Below are positions 8,587 through 17,354 of a DNA stretch of 37,119 nt, in pieces. The position numbers and the translations under genes are program-made. The notes beneath the pieces are model-generated. The model saw only the letters and a list, made by a program, of their open reading frames with translations, was not told the origin of the DNA and did no database searches. The stretch lies in contig CALXKC010000011.1 of assembly GCA_944388775.1 (NCBI GenBank), positions 1 to 37,119 on the forward strand. The letters are read 5' to 3'. Origin of the DNA: an uncultured Clostridia bacterium. GTDB taxonomy: Bacteria > Bacillota > Clostridia > TANB77 > CAG-508. Every line of letters starts with the position of its first letter. Position 1 is the stretch's first letter.

Positions 8587-9777
8587 ATGGGAATAAGAGA
8601 AAGATTAAGTGGAAACGAAGCTGCTGCAACAGCTATGAGACAAATTAATCCTGATGTTGTTGCTGCATACCCTATCACTCCTTCAACTGAAATACCACAA
8701 TACTTTTCAACATTTGTTGCAAATGGTAGTGTAGATTCAGATTTCGTTGCAGTTGAAAGTGAACATAGTGCAATGAGTGCATGTATCGGTGCAGAAGCTG
8801 CTGGAGCAAGAGCAATGACAGCTACATCTGCAAATGGTTTATCATTAATGTGGGAAATGATTTATATTGCTTCTAGTTTAAGACTTCCTATTGTTTTATC
8901 ATTAGTAAATAGAGCTGTATCAGGACCTTTAAATATCCACAATGACCATTCAGATGCAATGGGAGTTAGAGATGCTGGTTGGATTATGCTATTTTCAGAA
9001 AATAACCAAGAAGCATATGACAATACTTTAATGGCTCATAGAATTGCAGAACATAAAGATGTTAGACTTCCTTTAATGGTTTGCCAAGATGGATTTATAA
9101 CATCACACTCTATTGAAAATATTGAATTAGTAGAAGATGACAAAGTAAAAGAATTTGTTGGGGAATATCATCCTGAACATTATTTATTAAATAAAGAAGA
9201 GCCAATAGCAGTTGGTCCATTAGATGTTCAAAGCTATCTATTTGAACATAAAGCTCAGCAAGCAGAAGCAATGGAAAATGCTAAAAAAGTTATATTAGAG
9301 GTTGCTGAAGATTTCGAAAAAATGACAGGTAGAAAATATGGATTTTTCGAAGAATACAAATTAGATGACGCAGAAGTCGCTATTGTCTGTATGAACTCAA
9401 CTGCTGGAACAACAAAATTTGTTGTTGATAATTTAAGAGAACAAGGAATTAAAGCTGGTCTATTAAAATTAAGAGTATTTAGACCATTCCCAGTAAATGA
9501 AATTGCTAAAGCATTATCTCATTTAAAAGCAATGGCAATTTTAGATAAAGCTTCTTCATTAAATGCCGCAGGTGGCGCTTTATATGAAGATGTAACATCA
9601 GCTATGTATGTAAATAACTACCACGTACCTGCTGTAAACTATGTTTATGGTATTGGTGGTAGAGATACTAAAGCAGATGAAATCGAGGGAGTTTATAAAG
9701 ATTTATTAGAAATCGCAAAAACAGGAAATATAGATAATCCATATCGTTACTTTGGATTAAGAAGGGAGGCAAAATAA
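8587..9777 (+). CDS. porA: Pyruvate/2-oxoacid:ferredoxin oxidoreductase, alpha subunit
   Basis: 396 aa. YPITPSTEIPQYF at residues ~27-39 is the pyrimidine-domain motif; VESEHSAMSACIGAEAAG and TATSANGLSLM are hallmark alpha-subunit blocks, and SLVNRAVSGPLNIHNDHSD matches the pyruvate-type (PorA) branch better than the 2-oxoglutarate (KorA) branch. The C-terminal half is the transketolase-C-like domain (GLLKLRVFRPFPVNE). Start ATG follows AAAGGAGG inside the end of porD. Substrate assignment to pyruvate is by motif resemblance; branched 2-oxoacids remain possible. Confidence 0.92.
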   Translation: MGIRERLSGNEAAATAMRQINPDVVAAYPITPSTEIPQYFSTFVANGSVDSDFVAVESEHSAMSACIGAEAAGARAMTATSANGLSLMWEMIYIASSLRLPIVLSLVNRAVSGPLNIHNDHSDAMGVRDAGWIMLFSENNQEAYDNTLMAHRIAEHKDVRLPLMVCQDGFITSHSIENIELVEDDKVKEFVGEYHPEHYLLNKEEPIAVGPLDVQSYLFEHKAQQAEAMENAKKVILEVAEDFEKMTGRKYGFFEEYKLDDAEVAIVCMNSTAGTTKFVVDNLREQGIKAGLLKLRVFRPFPVNEIAKALSHLKAMAILDKASSLNAAGGALYEDVTSAMYVNNYHVPAVNYVYGIGGRDTKADEIEGVYKDLLEIAKTGNIDNPYRYFGLRREAK

Positions 9778-9778
9778 T

Positions 9779-10732
9779 ATGGCATATAATTTAAAAGAAG
9801 TTGTAGCAAATAAACCTTCAAGATTTACAAGTGGTCATAGAATGTGTGCTGGATGTGGAGCTCCACCAGCAGCAAGAATGATTATGAGAGCCTTGAAACC
9901 AGAAGACCATGCAGTTGTTGCAGGAGCTACTGGATGTATGGAAGTTTCAACATTTATCTATCCATATACTGCTTGGACAGATTCATTTATTCACACTGCA
10001 TTTGAATGTGCTGGTGCAACAATATCAGGTGTTGAAGCTGCTTATCATTCTATGAAAAAACAAGGAAAATTACCACAAGATGGTGAAACAAAATTCATCG
10101 CATTTGGTGGAGATGGTGGAACTTATGATATAGGTTTACAAAGTTTATCAGGTGCAATGGAACGTAGACATGATATAACATATGTATGTTACGATAATGG
10201 TGCATATATGAATACCGGTATTCAACGTTCATCAGCAACACCAAAATTTGCTGATACAACAACATCACCTGCTGGAAAAGTTATACCAGGAAAAGCTCAA
10301 CCAAGAAAAGACTTAGCAAAAATTATGGTAGGACATCATATTCCATATGTTGCACAAACAGTTGGATATATGAATTTCAAAGATTTGTATGAAAAAGCTG
10401 AAAAAGCAATTTATACTGAAGGACCTGCATTTTTAAATGTTTTAGCACCATGTCCTAGAGGTTGGGGTTATCCAACAGATATGTTAATGCAAATAAATAA
10501 GCTAGCAGTAGAAACATGTTATTGGCCACTATATGAAGTTGTAAATGGAAAATATAAAATAACATATAAACCAGCTAAAAAATTGCCAGTAGAAGAATTC
10601 TTAAAACCTCAAAAGAGATTTAGACATATGTTTAAACCAGGAAATGAGTGGATGATAGAAGAATTCCAAAAACTTGTAGATGAAAGATGGCAAGAACTAT
10701 TAGACTTAGAAGAAATCACAAACAGGGATTAG
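9779..10732 (+). CDS. porB: Pyruvate/2-oxoacid:ferredoxin oxidoreductase, beta subunit
   Basis: 317-aa thiamine-diphosphate-binding subunit. HRMCAGCGAP gives the first cluster cysteines; GGDGGTYDIGLQSLSGAMERR and CYDNGAYMNTG form the GDG...N TPP/Mg2+ motif; LAPCPRGW supplies another cluster cysteine. One base separates it from porA. The last codons and the TAG stop (AGG GAT TAG at 10724-10732) are part of palindrome R3, so the native C-terminus appears to have been trimmed or replaced when R3 inserted. Confidence 0.93.
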   Translation: MAYNLKEVVANKPSRFTSGHRMCAGCGAPPAARMIMRALKPEDHAVVAGATGCMEVSTFIYPYTAWTDSFIHTAFECAGATISGVEAAYHSMKKQGKLPQDGETKFIAFGGDGGTYDIGLQSLSGAMERRHDITYVCYDNGAYMNTGIQRSSATPKFADTTTSPAGKVIPGKAQPRKDLAKIMVGHHIPYVAQTVGYMNFKDLYEKAEKAIYTEGPAFLNVLAPCPRGWGYPTDMLMQINKLAVETCYWPLYEVVNGKYKITYKPAKKLPVEEFLKPQKRFRHMFKPGNEWMIEEFQKLVDERWQELLDLEEITNRD

Positions 10733-10780
10733 GGGACGTTCTTTTAATCCCTGCTAAAGGGATTAAGGGACACTCTTTTA
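10723..10780 (+). repeat. REP-like palindrome R3 (GGGATT class)
   Basis: CAGGGATTA (10723-10731) and TAATCCCTG (10745-10753) are perfect 9-bp inverted arms around a GGGGACGTTCTTT loop; a second GGGATTAAGGGACAC half follows. AATCCC/GGGATT (10746-10751, 10759-10764) offers an alternative stem. Same orientation and layout as R4; starts inside porB and provides its stop codon. Confidence 0.8.
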
Positions 10781-10849
10781 AAAAAATGTAAGATTACAAC
10801 ATAGATATTATTTATGGAATTTATGAAACAAATTATGGAGGTGATAAAT

Positions 10850-11020
10850 ATGGCATATAAAATAACAGATAAATGTATATCTTGTGGAGCTTGTGCAGCT
10901 GAATGTCCAGTAGGATGTATTTCACAAGGTGATGATAAATTTGTAATAGATCAATCAGCTTGTATATCATGTGGTACATGCGCTGGTGTTTGTCCAGTTG
11001 AGGCACCAGAAGAAGAATAA
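10850..11020 (+). CDS. 2[4Fe-4S] clostridial-type ferredoxin
   Basis: 56 aa, small acidic electron carrier. Two motifs: CISCGACAAECP and CISCGTCAGVCP, with the ISQGD-K-FVID linker typical of Clostridium ferredoxins (55-56 aa). The frame opens earlier, but GGAGGTGAT lies just before the ATG at 10850, and the protein then begins MAYKITD as in the family. It is the likely electron acceptor for the adjacent PorGDAB enzyme. An extra cysteine follows the first motif (PVGCIS), where Ala is usual. Separated from porB by palindrome R3. Confidence 0.95.
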   Translation: MAYKITDKCISCGACAAECPVGCISQGDDKFVIDQSACISCGTCAGVCPVEAPEEE

Positions 11021-11078
11021 GGAAGGATTAGGGGATGCTCTTTTAATCCCTGTTAAAGGGATTTATGGACTCCCCTTC
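11021..11078 (+). repeat. REP-like palindrome R4, left flank of the RAYT gene
   Basis: AGGATTAGGGGATGCTCTT, then TAATCCCTG, then GGGATTTATGGAC: same order of blocks as R3 with a few substitutions. It begins one base after the ferredoxin stop. With R5 (opposite orientation) it brackets the transposase gene. Confidence 0.75.
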
Positions 11079-11199
11079 ATATAATTTTTAGTTTTATTTT
11101 ATTTTCTTTATTTTTTATTTATAAGTTTATTAAATATTGTATTCAAAATTTAATATCAAATTATTATTATATACAAATTAAATAACGAAAGGAGGAAAT

Positions 11200-11976
11200 A
11201 TGCCTCGTATTGCAAGAAAAGAAATAAATTCCTCATATCTTCACGTAATGATTCAAGGAATTGAAAAGAGAAATATATTTAATACTGATAAAAACAAAAA
11301 ATATTATAAAAAATTATTATTCGAAAACGTAACAGGTTTCGACGATATATTCATATTGGCATATTGCATTATGGATAATCATATACATTTATTAATTCAT
11401 TGTAAAGATATTAATCACTTATCAAAATTAATGAGCCAAACTAATACTTCTTATGCATTATGGTATAACAAATACGAAAATAGAGTAGGTTATGTATTTA
11501 GGAATAGATATCACATTCAAATCATCGAAAGTCAACAACACCTTTTTAATTGTCTAGTTTATATTCATAATAATCCAGTAAAAGCCAATATTGTACAAAC
11601 TATGGAAGAATATCAATTTTCTTCTTATAATATGTATAAAAATTTCAAAGTTAACTCGGAAGTTATAAAACTTATATTTGCTGATACCAATTATATAAAT
11701 GAATTTAATGCTATTCACAAAAATTTGGAAATCGTAAAAATAGATGATATTATAGACATTGTCGAACCAAAAACCGCTTCAATTGACTTAGACAAAATTA
11801 TTACAGAATTTTGTACAAATAATCATCTAACAATTGATTTAATAAGACATAATAACTGTTTCTTGTTAAAATTAGTAAATGAAATAAAAATGAATACAAA
11901 TTTTAATAATAAAGAAATATCCGAACACTTAAAAATAGGAAAAAATAGAATACACAATATACTAAAAAAAGACTAA
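11200..11976 (+). CDS. REP-associated tyrosine transposase (RAYT, Y1/HUH family)
   Basis: 258 aa. HUH nuclease motif IHLLIH context with His61-Ile-His63 (DNHIHLL); catalytic tyrosine Tyr121 in YIHNNPVKANIV; GYVFRNRYH is the usual RAYT block. A C-terminal region ends in a helix-turn-helix-like NKEISEHLKIGKNRIHNIL, seen in RAYT proteins of this type. Such single-domain enzymes cut single-stranded REP hairpins and are thought to mobilise REPs; they lack IS200-style ends of their own. ATG at 11200 follows AAAGGAGG. Inverted REP copies R4 and R5 flank it, and R5 supplies its TAA stop (GACTAAGAG). Looks intact. Confidence 0.92.
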   Translation: MPRIARKEINSSYLHVMIQGIEKRNIFNTDKNKKYYKKLLFENVTGFDDIFILAYCIMDNHIHLLIHCKDINHLSKLMSQTNTSYALWYNKYENRVGYVFRNRYHIQIIESQQHLFNCLVYIHNNPVKANIVQTMEEYQFSSYNMYKNFKVNSEVIKLIFADTNYINEFNAIHKNLEIVKIDDIIDIVEPKTASIDLDKIITEFCTNNHLTIDLIRHNNCFLLKLVNEIKMNTNFNNKEISEHLKIGKNRIHNILKKD

Positions 11977-12028
11977 GAGTGTCCCTTAGTCCCTGTAACT
12001 GGGATTAAAAGAACGTCCCCTAATCCCT
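11971..12028 (-). repeat. REP-like palindrome R5, right flank of the RAYT gene
   Basis: Reverse-complement orientation of R3/R4: on the minus strand it reads GAGGGATTAGGGGACGTTC, TAATCCC, then GGGACTAAGGGACACTCTT. It provides the stop codon of the RAYT gene on one strand and the TAG stop of ricT on the other (AGG GAT TAG, as in porB). Confidence 0.8.
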
Positions 12029-12889
12029 CTCTAGTTCTGGATCAACTATTTCATCTGTTTCGTCTGTTTCTTCTTCTACATCTTTTATTACTAATACATC
12101 TTTTGCGTCATATTTTTTATATGTGTTTACTTCGCCATCTTTGAATTTTACTCTTAGTTGTTCTTTTAGTGTTTCTACTGAGTCTACTTCTCCAACTCCA
12201 TCTTCTGTTTTTACTATTGCTCCAACTTTTGGTAATCTTTTTGCTTTTTCTTCATATACGTCATTTTCATATTTTAAGCAACACATTAGTCTTCCGCAAT
12301 TTCCTGATATTTTTGATGGATTTAATGATAGATTTTGTTCTTTTGCCATTTTTATTGATACTGTTTCAAAATCGCTTAAGAATGTGCAACAACATAGTTC
12401 TCTACCGCAAACTCCATTTCCACCTATTCTTTTTACTTCGTCTCTTACTCCTATTTGTCTTAATTCTATTCTTGTTTTGTATATTGCTGCTAAGTCTTTT
12501 ACCAAGTCTCTAAAGTCTATTCTTCCATCTGCTGTAAAGTAAAATAGTATTTTACTATTATCAAATTTATATTCTACATCTGTTAATGTCATGTCTAATT
12601 TGTGTTCTTTTATCTTTTTTAGACATGTTTGAAATGCTTCTTTCTCTTTTTTTCTACATTCTTGGTATTGTTTATGATCTCTATAATTTGCTATACGTAT
12701 TACCTTTTTTAGTGGTGCTAATATTTTTTCATCCTCAATATATCTGTTTGGTATAACAACTTCTCCATATTCATCACCCTGAGCTGTTTCTACTATTACT
12801 TTGTCCCCTCTTCTTACTCTTAAGTTTTTTGGATTGAAGAAATATATTTTTCCTAGTTTTTTAAATCTTACTCCTATTATATTTTTCAA
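12020..12889 (-). CDS. ricT: PSP1-domain protein RicT (YaaT)
   Basis: 289-aa cytosolic protein. N-terminal PSP1 region (GVRFKKLGKIYFF, RVRRGDKVIVET), then the conserved cysteine blocks CGRELCCCTF and CGRLMCCLKYE that bind an iron-sulfur cluster in the RicAFT complex, which with RNase Y affects mRNA maturation, sporulation and competence in Bacillus. Begins with TTG at 12889; the ribosome site AAAGGGTG overlaps the end of holB. The final ERD and TAG stop come from palindrome R5. Adjacency to holB is the standard Firmicute arrangement. Confidence 0.92.
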   Translation of the reverse strand: MKNIIGVRFKKLGKIYFFNPKNLRVRRGDKVIVETAQGDEYGEVVIPNRYIEDEKILAPLKKVIRIANYRDHKQYQECRKKEKEAFQTCLKKIKEHKLDMTLTDVEYKFDNSKILFYFTADGRIDFRDLVKDLAAIYKTRIELRQIGVRDEVKRIGGNGVCGRELCCCTFLSDFETVSIKMAKEQNLSLNPSKISGNCGRLMCCLKYENDVYEEKAKRLPKVGAIVKTEDGVGEVDSVETLKEQLRVKFKDGEVNTYKKYDAKDVLVIKDVEEETDETDEIVDPELERD

Positions 12890-12895
12890 ATTGTT

Positions 12896-13795
12896 TTACA
12901 CCCTTTCTTTAAGATTAAATACTAGATTATCTATACACATATCATAATTTCCATTTTGTTTCAATCTTTTTTTAGTATCTTCCACAATTTGTATACAATC
13001 AGTGTATAAATAATTTTGTCTTGCTTTTTTTAATAGTAAAATATTTATATAATCTAATATCTCAAATATTTCTTCTTTTGATTTATATATTGGTTCTGCT
13101 AATTTGTATAAGTCTATTATATCTTTTTTATCCAAATTTTCTACAAATGCTATTATTTTTTCATATTCTTCTTTCTTGTCTTTTAACGCTATTGCTTTTC
13201 CTATACTGCCTTGAAATATATCTAACATTTCATCATCTATATTTGAAATTCCCAATTCATTTTGTAAATATTTTTTTATATTTTCATTTGATATTGGTTC
13301 AAAGTGTAAAATCATACAACGTGATTTTATTGTTGTTAAAAATAGGTTTTCATTTGAGCCTATTAATATTATTGTTGCATATTCTGGTGGTTCTTCTAAT
13401 GTTTTTAATAAACAATTTTGTGCTTCTTGAGTCATCATGTCTGCATTATCTATTATATATACTTTGCTATTTGATATTATAGGTTTTTCTTGTATTCTTT
13501 TTTGTAATTCACGTATTTGCTCTATTTTGATGCTATTCCCATCTGGTTCTATTATTGAGAAGTCTGGATTATTATTTGTTTCAAACTCAATACATGATTT
13601 ACATGTACAATTCGTATTGCTATTTTTGTTTTCCTGATTCAAACATAATATATTTTTTGCAAATTCTTTTGCAATTATTTTTTTACCTATTCCTTGTATT
13701 CCTACAAACATATAGCTGTGTGATATTGTATTGTTTTGTATTGATTTTTGCAATATTTGTTTATTTTTTTCATTTCCTAAAATTGTTTCAAACAT
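12896..13795 (-). CDS. holB: DNA polymerase III delta' subunit
   Basis: 299-aa clamp-loader subunit. AAA+ fold with degenerate Walker A GIQGIGKK (residues ~33-40), zinc-binding cysteines CTCKSC with an upstream Cys, VYIIDNADMM (Walker B-like), and LLKTLEEPP, the clamp-loader signature. Start ATG at 13795 follows AAAGGAT. 13 bases downstream of lepB, 6 bases upstream of ricT: one operon. Confidence 0.93.
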   Translation of the reverse strand: MFETILGNEKNKQILQKSIQNNTISHSYMFVGIQGIGKKIIAKEFAKNILCLNQENKNSNTNCTCKSCIEFETNNNPDFSIIEPDGNSIKIEQIRELQKRIQEKPIISNSKVYIIDNADMMTQEAQNCLLKTLEEPPEYATIILIGSNENLFLTTIKSRCMILHFEPISNENIKKYLQNELGISNIDDEMLDIFQGSIGKAIALKDKKEEYEKIIAFVENLDKKDIIDLYKLAEPIYKSKEEIFEILDYINILLLKKARQNYLYTDCIQIVEDTKKRLKQNGNYDMCIDNLVFNLKERV

Positions 13796-13808
13796 TTAAT
13801 CAAATCCT

Positions 13809-14453
13809 TTAATCCACGTGTCCCCATTTATTCAATGGCCAAATTCTAATCGCTACTGTACTTTCAATTTTCTCCAGTGGTATACATCCAAAAGCTCTAC
13901 AATCTGTACTATGATTTCTATTGTCTCCCATTGCAAATACACAATTTTCTGGAACAACGAAATCATCGAAACCTACACCATTTTCATTTACAAACAAATC
14001 TGTTACGATTCCATCTTGTAAGTATGGTTCATCTAATTTTTCTCCATCTATATATACACTTCCATCCTTAATTTCTACATGTTCTCCAGGTAATGCTATT
14101 ACTCTTTTGATGTAACTTCTTTTTCCTATTTCTAGGAAATTATGTATAAACCAATCAAATCCTGTTCGGTTATTATATTGTGCTACTGGATTGCTTTCAT
14201 CGATTTCAGATTCTGTGTATTCTATTTTTGCAGGTTCTTCAAATGTTATTATATCTCCTCTTTCTGGTAAAGTCTTTGTTGTCCTTCCCCATCTATTAAG
14301 CCATAATCTTTCATCTTGTATTAATGTTGGATACATTGATTTTTGTTTTACTATTGTTGGTGTTCCTATAAAATATCTAAATAGCATTGCTAATACTAAT
14401 GCTATAATTATACAATATACCCACTCTAATATTTCTTTTGTTTTTTCACTCAT
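13809..14453 (-). CDS. lepB: Signal peptidase I
   Basis: 214-aa membrane protease that removes signal peptides outside the membrane. One N-terminal transmembrane helix (~residues 11-30), catalytic Ser39 in QKSMYPTL, catalytic Lys116 in YIKRVIALPGE, and the MGDNRNHSTDCR box. A ~30-residue stretch between them (75-105) is longer than in SipS. The stop is within TGGGGACACGTGGATTAA, which echoes the REP GGGGAC/GGATTA blocks, though too short to call a copy. Ribosome site AAGGAA. Confidence 0.93.
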   Translation of the reverse strand: MSEKTKEILEWVYCIIIALVLAMLFRYFIGTPTIVKQKSMYPTLIQDERLWLNRWGRTTKTLPERGDIITFEEPAKIEYTESEIDESNPVAQYNNRTGFDWFIHNFLEIGKRSYIKRVIALPGEHVEIKDGSVYIDGEKLDEPYLQDGIVTDLFVNENGVGFDDFVVPENCVFAMGDNRNHSTDCRAFGCIPLEKIESTVAIRIWPLNKWGHVD

Positions 14454-14491
14454 GCTTTTATCACGTTCCTTTTTCAGATTTTCACTTCTTT

Positions 14492-14520
14492 ATTATACAT
14501 TATTTTACTCAAGTTATCAA
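14492..14520 (-). promoter_or_regulatory. Promoter of lepB-holB-ricT
   Basis: Minus strand: TTGATA at 14515-14520, 17-bp spacer, TATAAT at 14492-14497; about 40 bases upstream of lepB. It makes the lepB operon independent of the upstream histidine-kinase transcript. Confidence 0.8.
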
Positions 14521-14540
14521 TGAATTTTTAAATTTTTTTG

Positions 14541-14608
14541 CAGGGATTAGGGGACGGTCCTAAAAATCCCTAAAAAGGGGGATTTTTAGGACCGTCCCTG
14601 AATCCCTG
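14541..14608. repeat. REP-like long palindrome R6
   Basis: 68 bp; two 30-base arms (14541-14570 and 14579-14608) match in 28 positions, with an 8-base loop. Begins CAGGGATTAGGGGACGGTCC. It lies immediately after the histidine-kinase stop and before the lepB promoter; it could also act as a strong RNA stem, but no T tract follows directly on the minus strand. Confidence 0.85.
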
Positions 14609-14609
14609 T

Positions 14610-16124
14610 TTATTGCTTTGTAGGAATACGTACAACTACTTCTGTACCTTGTCCTACAACACTTTTTATATCTATGCTTCCACCATTTTTATCCAAAATC
14701 TCTTTTGCAATTGAAAGACCTAAACCAGTACCTCCCATTTCTCTTGTACGAGCCTTATCTACTCTGTAGAATCTTTCAAATATTCTTGACAAATCTTCTT
14801 CTGGAATTCCAATTCCATTATCAAATATTTTTATATATGCATCATTATATACAAATCCAACATATATTTTGATTTCTCCGCCATCTTTTGTGTATTTTAT
14901 ACTGTTTGATAATATATTTAATACCACTCTTTCAATATCATCTTTATCTGCATATACTGGTGGTACATCTGCTGTAACAAAACAATTTACTTTATGATTT
15001 TTCTTCTTAATTTCTATTGCTAATTTATCTTGACATTTTTTTACTAATTCACCTAAGTCAAATGATTCCTTATGTGTTTTCTTTTTATTACTATCATATC
15101 TTGAAAGTGTTAATAAATCTGTAACTAATCTTGCCATTCTCCTTGCTTCTGTTGCAATTACATTTAAAAATTTAGTTTGAGTTTCCTTATCATAATCTCC
15201 TTCTAGTAAAGTATCAGCATATCCCATGATTGATGTAATTGGAGTTTTTAATTCATGTGATACATCTGCAACAAATTCTTTTTGCATATTATCCAATTTT
15301 ACATGTTCTGTTATATCCTGAATTACTGCTATTACGCCATCTGGTCTGTCTGATTCATTTTTAAATGGTGCAAAAAATACATTCATATAATTGTCTTCTA
15401 CTTGTATTCTTTGCTCTGTTGAAGTCCAATTCTCTAAGTAAATTATTTTTTCCATATTTATATCTAAATTGAATTTTTTAAATATATCATCAAATGTATT
15501 ATCTTCTGGTCTAATACTCAAAAATTTCTTTGCTGCTGGATTTATCAAGATTATTTCACCTTTCATGTTAAAAGCTATGATTCCATCTGTCATGTGAAGC
15601 AATATTGTTTCTATCTGATTTTTTTGAGTTGAAACTTCACTTAGTTTTTCTTTTAATTCTGTTGTCATGACTCCAAAGACATTTTCTAGATCTCCTAAAT
15701 CATTACTTTTTTTCTTTTTGAAAGGTTTTTTTCTTGATTTTTTATCTTTATCTATATTTTCTTTATTTTCACTATCTATTTTAACAAGTGTTTCTTTATC
15801 CTTTTTATCTGGATTTTCTTCTGTAATTTTTTCTGCACTTTTTATTAATTTGTTAATTGGATAAATAACAAATCTTGATAAAAATATTGCTGAAATTATT
15901 CCAATTATTGCAAAAACAACTCCTGCAGTTGTTAATGTGATAAATGTTCTATGTTGTATTACATTTAATATTTGTTCCACTTGCTCTGCAGTAACTTGTC
16001 CCTCTTCTACTTTTACACTTAACATTTGAAGTGAATTTATAAAAGAAATTCCTAATCCACTTATTATTATTATTCCTATTATGAAAAAAACTAATATTAT
16101 TTTAAATTGTATGTTTTTAAACAT
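14610..16124 (-). CDS. Membrane sensor histidine kinase, WalK/PhoR-like
   Basis: 504 aa. TM1 ~8-28, a tiny extracytoplasmic loop of ~33 residues, TM2 ~62-86, HAMP, PAS (~170-275), HisKA with phospho-acceptor His290 in DVSHELKTPITS, and HATPase_c (NILSNSIKYTKDGG, FDNGIGIPEEDL, GGTGLGLSIAKEI). The HAMP is split: helix 1 after YPINKLIKSAEKI is separated from helix 2 (NDLGDLENVFG) by a ~38-residue highly charged lysine-rich insert (about 105-142). No response regulator is next to it; it lies 27 bases after murG, so probably co-transcribed with cell-wall genes. ATG at 16124 follows AAAGGAAGT. Confidence 0.9.
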   Translation of the reverse strand: MFKNIQFKIILVFFIIGIIIISGLGISFINSLQMLSVKVEEGQVTAEQVEQILNVIQHRTFITLTTAGVVFAIIGIISAIFLSRFVIYPINKLIKSAEKITEENPDKKDKETLVKIDSENKENIDKDKKSRKKPFKKKKSNDLGDLENVFGVMTTELKEKLSEVSTQKNQIETILLHMTDGIIAFNMKGEIILINPAAKKFLSIRPEDNTFDDIFKKFNLDINMEKIIYLENWTSTEQRIQVEDNYMNVFFAPFKNESDRPDGVIAVIQDITEHVKLDNMQKEFVADVSHELKTPITSIMGYADTLLEGDYDKETQTKFLNVIATEARRMARLVTDLLTLSRYDSNKKKTHKESFDLGELVKKCQDKLAIEIKKKNHKVNCFVTADVPPVYADKDDIERVVLNILSNSIKYTKDGGEIKIYVGFVYNDAYIKIFDNGIGIPEEDLSRIFERFYRVDKARTREMGGTGLGLSIAKEILDKNGGSIDIKSVVGQGTEVVVRIPTKQ

Positions 16125-16150
16125 ATTTTTTACTTCCTTTTTTTAAAGTT

Positions 16151-17269
16151 TTATTTTTTACAAACCTTTTTTATTTCATCATAAATTTTTTGTTCAACAT
16201 TTGAAGTTGCCATACTTAAGGCTTTTTCTCCCATATTTATCATTTCTTTTTTATCTAATACTATTTTTTCAATTTGTTCATTTAATAGTTTTCCTGTTAG
16301 TTCATTATTTAGTAAAATTTTTGATGCTCCTATACTTTCTAATGCCTTTGCATTATATAATTGATGATCATGACTAACATTTGGTAATGGCACTAAAATT
16401 GATGGTTTTCCTAAATTAGATATCTCTGTAACTGTCATTGCTCCACTTCTTGCAACTATTAAATCCACCAAATTCATTATTTCTTCCATGTTATATATGT
16501 ATGGAACTATTTTCATATTTTCAATTCTATTTATGTTTTTATTCTTATTGTCTAATTCTTCTTTTATAATATCATATTGTTTAGGACCTGTTGCCCATAT
16601 GACTTGATAATCTTTATTCATATTTTTTTCTATTATTTCAATAATTGACTCATTAATTTTTTGTGCTCCTTGACTTCCACCAAAAATTAACACTATTGGT
16701 TTATCATCTTTTAGTCCTAATTCTTTAATTTTATTTTTCTTCATTTCATCTGTATAATTAATTTTTTTGATTTTTACAGGTGTTCCTGTAAAAACTATAT
16801 TTTTTGCATTTTTTATTCTAGGAATTGCATCTTTAAAAGAAACTAATATAGTATTAGTTTTTTTAGCTAAAATTTTAATTGCTTTTCCTGGAAATGCATT
16901 GCTTTCATGTAATACTGTTGGTATTCCTAATTTGTGTGCTTCTGAAATCGTTGCTCCACAGATATATCCACCTGTTCCTATAACTACATCAGGTTTAAAT
17001 TCTTTTATTATTCTTTTTGCTTCTCCAAATCCTTTTAATGTTTTATACATCTTTTTTAGATTATCTATTGATAGTTTTTTGCTTAATCCATATGCTTCAA
17101 TTGTTCTTAATTCATAACCTGCTCTTGGAACTAAGTCATTTTCTAGCCCTCTGGTTGTTCCTATAAAAATTATCTTCGAATCTTTTTCTTGTCTTTTTAT
17201 CTCATTTGCTATTGCAATTCCTGGATTAATATGTCCTGCCGTTCCTGCCGCTGCAATAATTGCTCTCAT
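16151..17269 (-). CDS. murG: MurG, lipid II-forming GlcNAc transferase
   Basis: 372-aa peripheral membrane glycosyltransferase that adds GlcNAc to lipid I. N-terminal glycine-rich loop AAAGTAGHINPGIAIA, the VIGTGGYICG block, second loop IFGGSQGAQKIN, and the UDP-GlcNAc site (VARSGAMTVTEI, PLPNVSHDHQLYNA). ATG at 17269 follows AAGGAGG, which directly abuts palindrome R7. Located between ftsW and a histidine kinase; murD, usually nearby in dcw clusters, is absent. Confidence 0.95.
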   Translation of the reverse strand: MRAIIAAAGTAGHINPGIAIANEIKRQEKDSKIIFIGTTRGLENDLVPRAGYELRTIEAYGLSKKLSIDNLKKMYKTLKGFGEAKRIIKEFKPDVVIGTGGYICGATISEAHKLGIPTVLHESNAFPGKAIKILAKKTNTILVSFKDAIPRIKNAKNIVFTGTPVKIKKINYTDEMKKNKIKELGLKDDKPIVLIFGGSQGAQKINESIIEIIEKNMNKDYQVIWATGPKQYDIIKEELDNKNKNINRIENMKIVPYIYNMEEIMNLVDLIVARSGAMTVTEISNLGKPSILVPLPNVSHDHQLYNAKALESIGASKILLNNELTGKLLNEQIEKIVLDKKEMINMGEKALSMATSNVEQKIYDEIKKVCKK

Positions 17270-17283
17270 TTTTTCCTCCTTCC

Positions 17284-17336
17284 GGGATTTTGGGACGGGG
17301 TAAAAATCCCTAAAAACAGGGAACAGGGGACGGACT
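17284..17336. repeat. REP-like palindrome R7 upstream of murG
   Basis: A decayed copy of the R6/R8 type: GGGATTTTGGGACGGGG, AAAAATCCCTAAAAACAGGG, then AGGGGACGGAC. It touches the murG ribosome binding site and forms the left side of a repeat cluster with the 17355-17534 element and R8. Confidence 0.65.
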
Positions 17337-17354
17337 TCTTAAACTTATAGATTT

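Noticed and set aside
13809..13830. GGGGACACGTGGATTA at the lepB stop resembling a REP
   Set aside because: Shares blocks with the REPs but has no palindromic partner; could be chance or a fragment.
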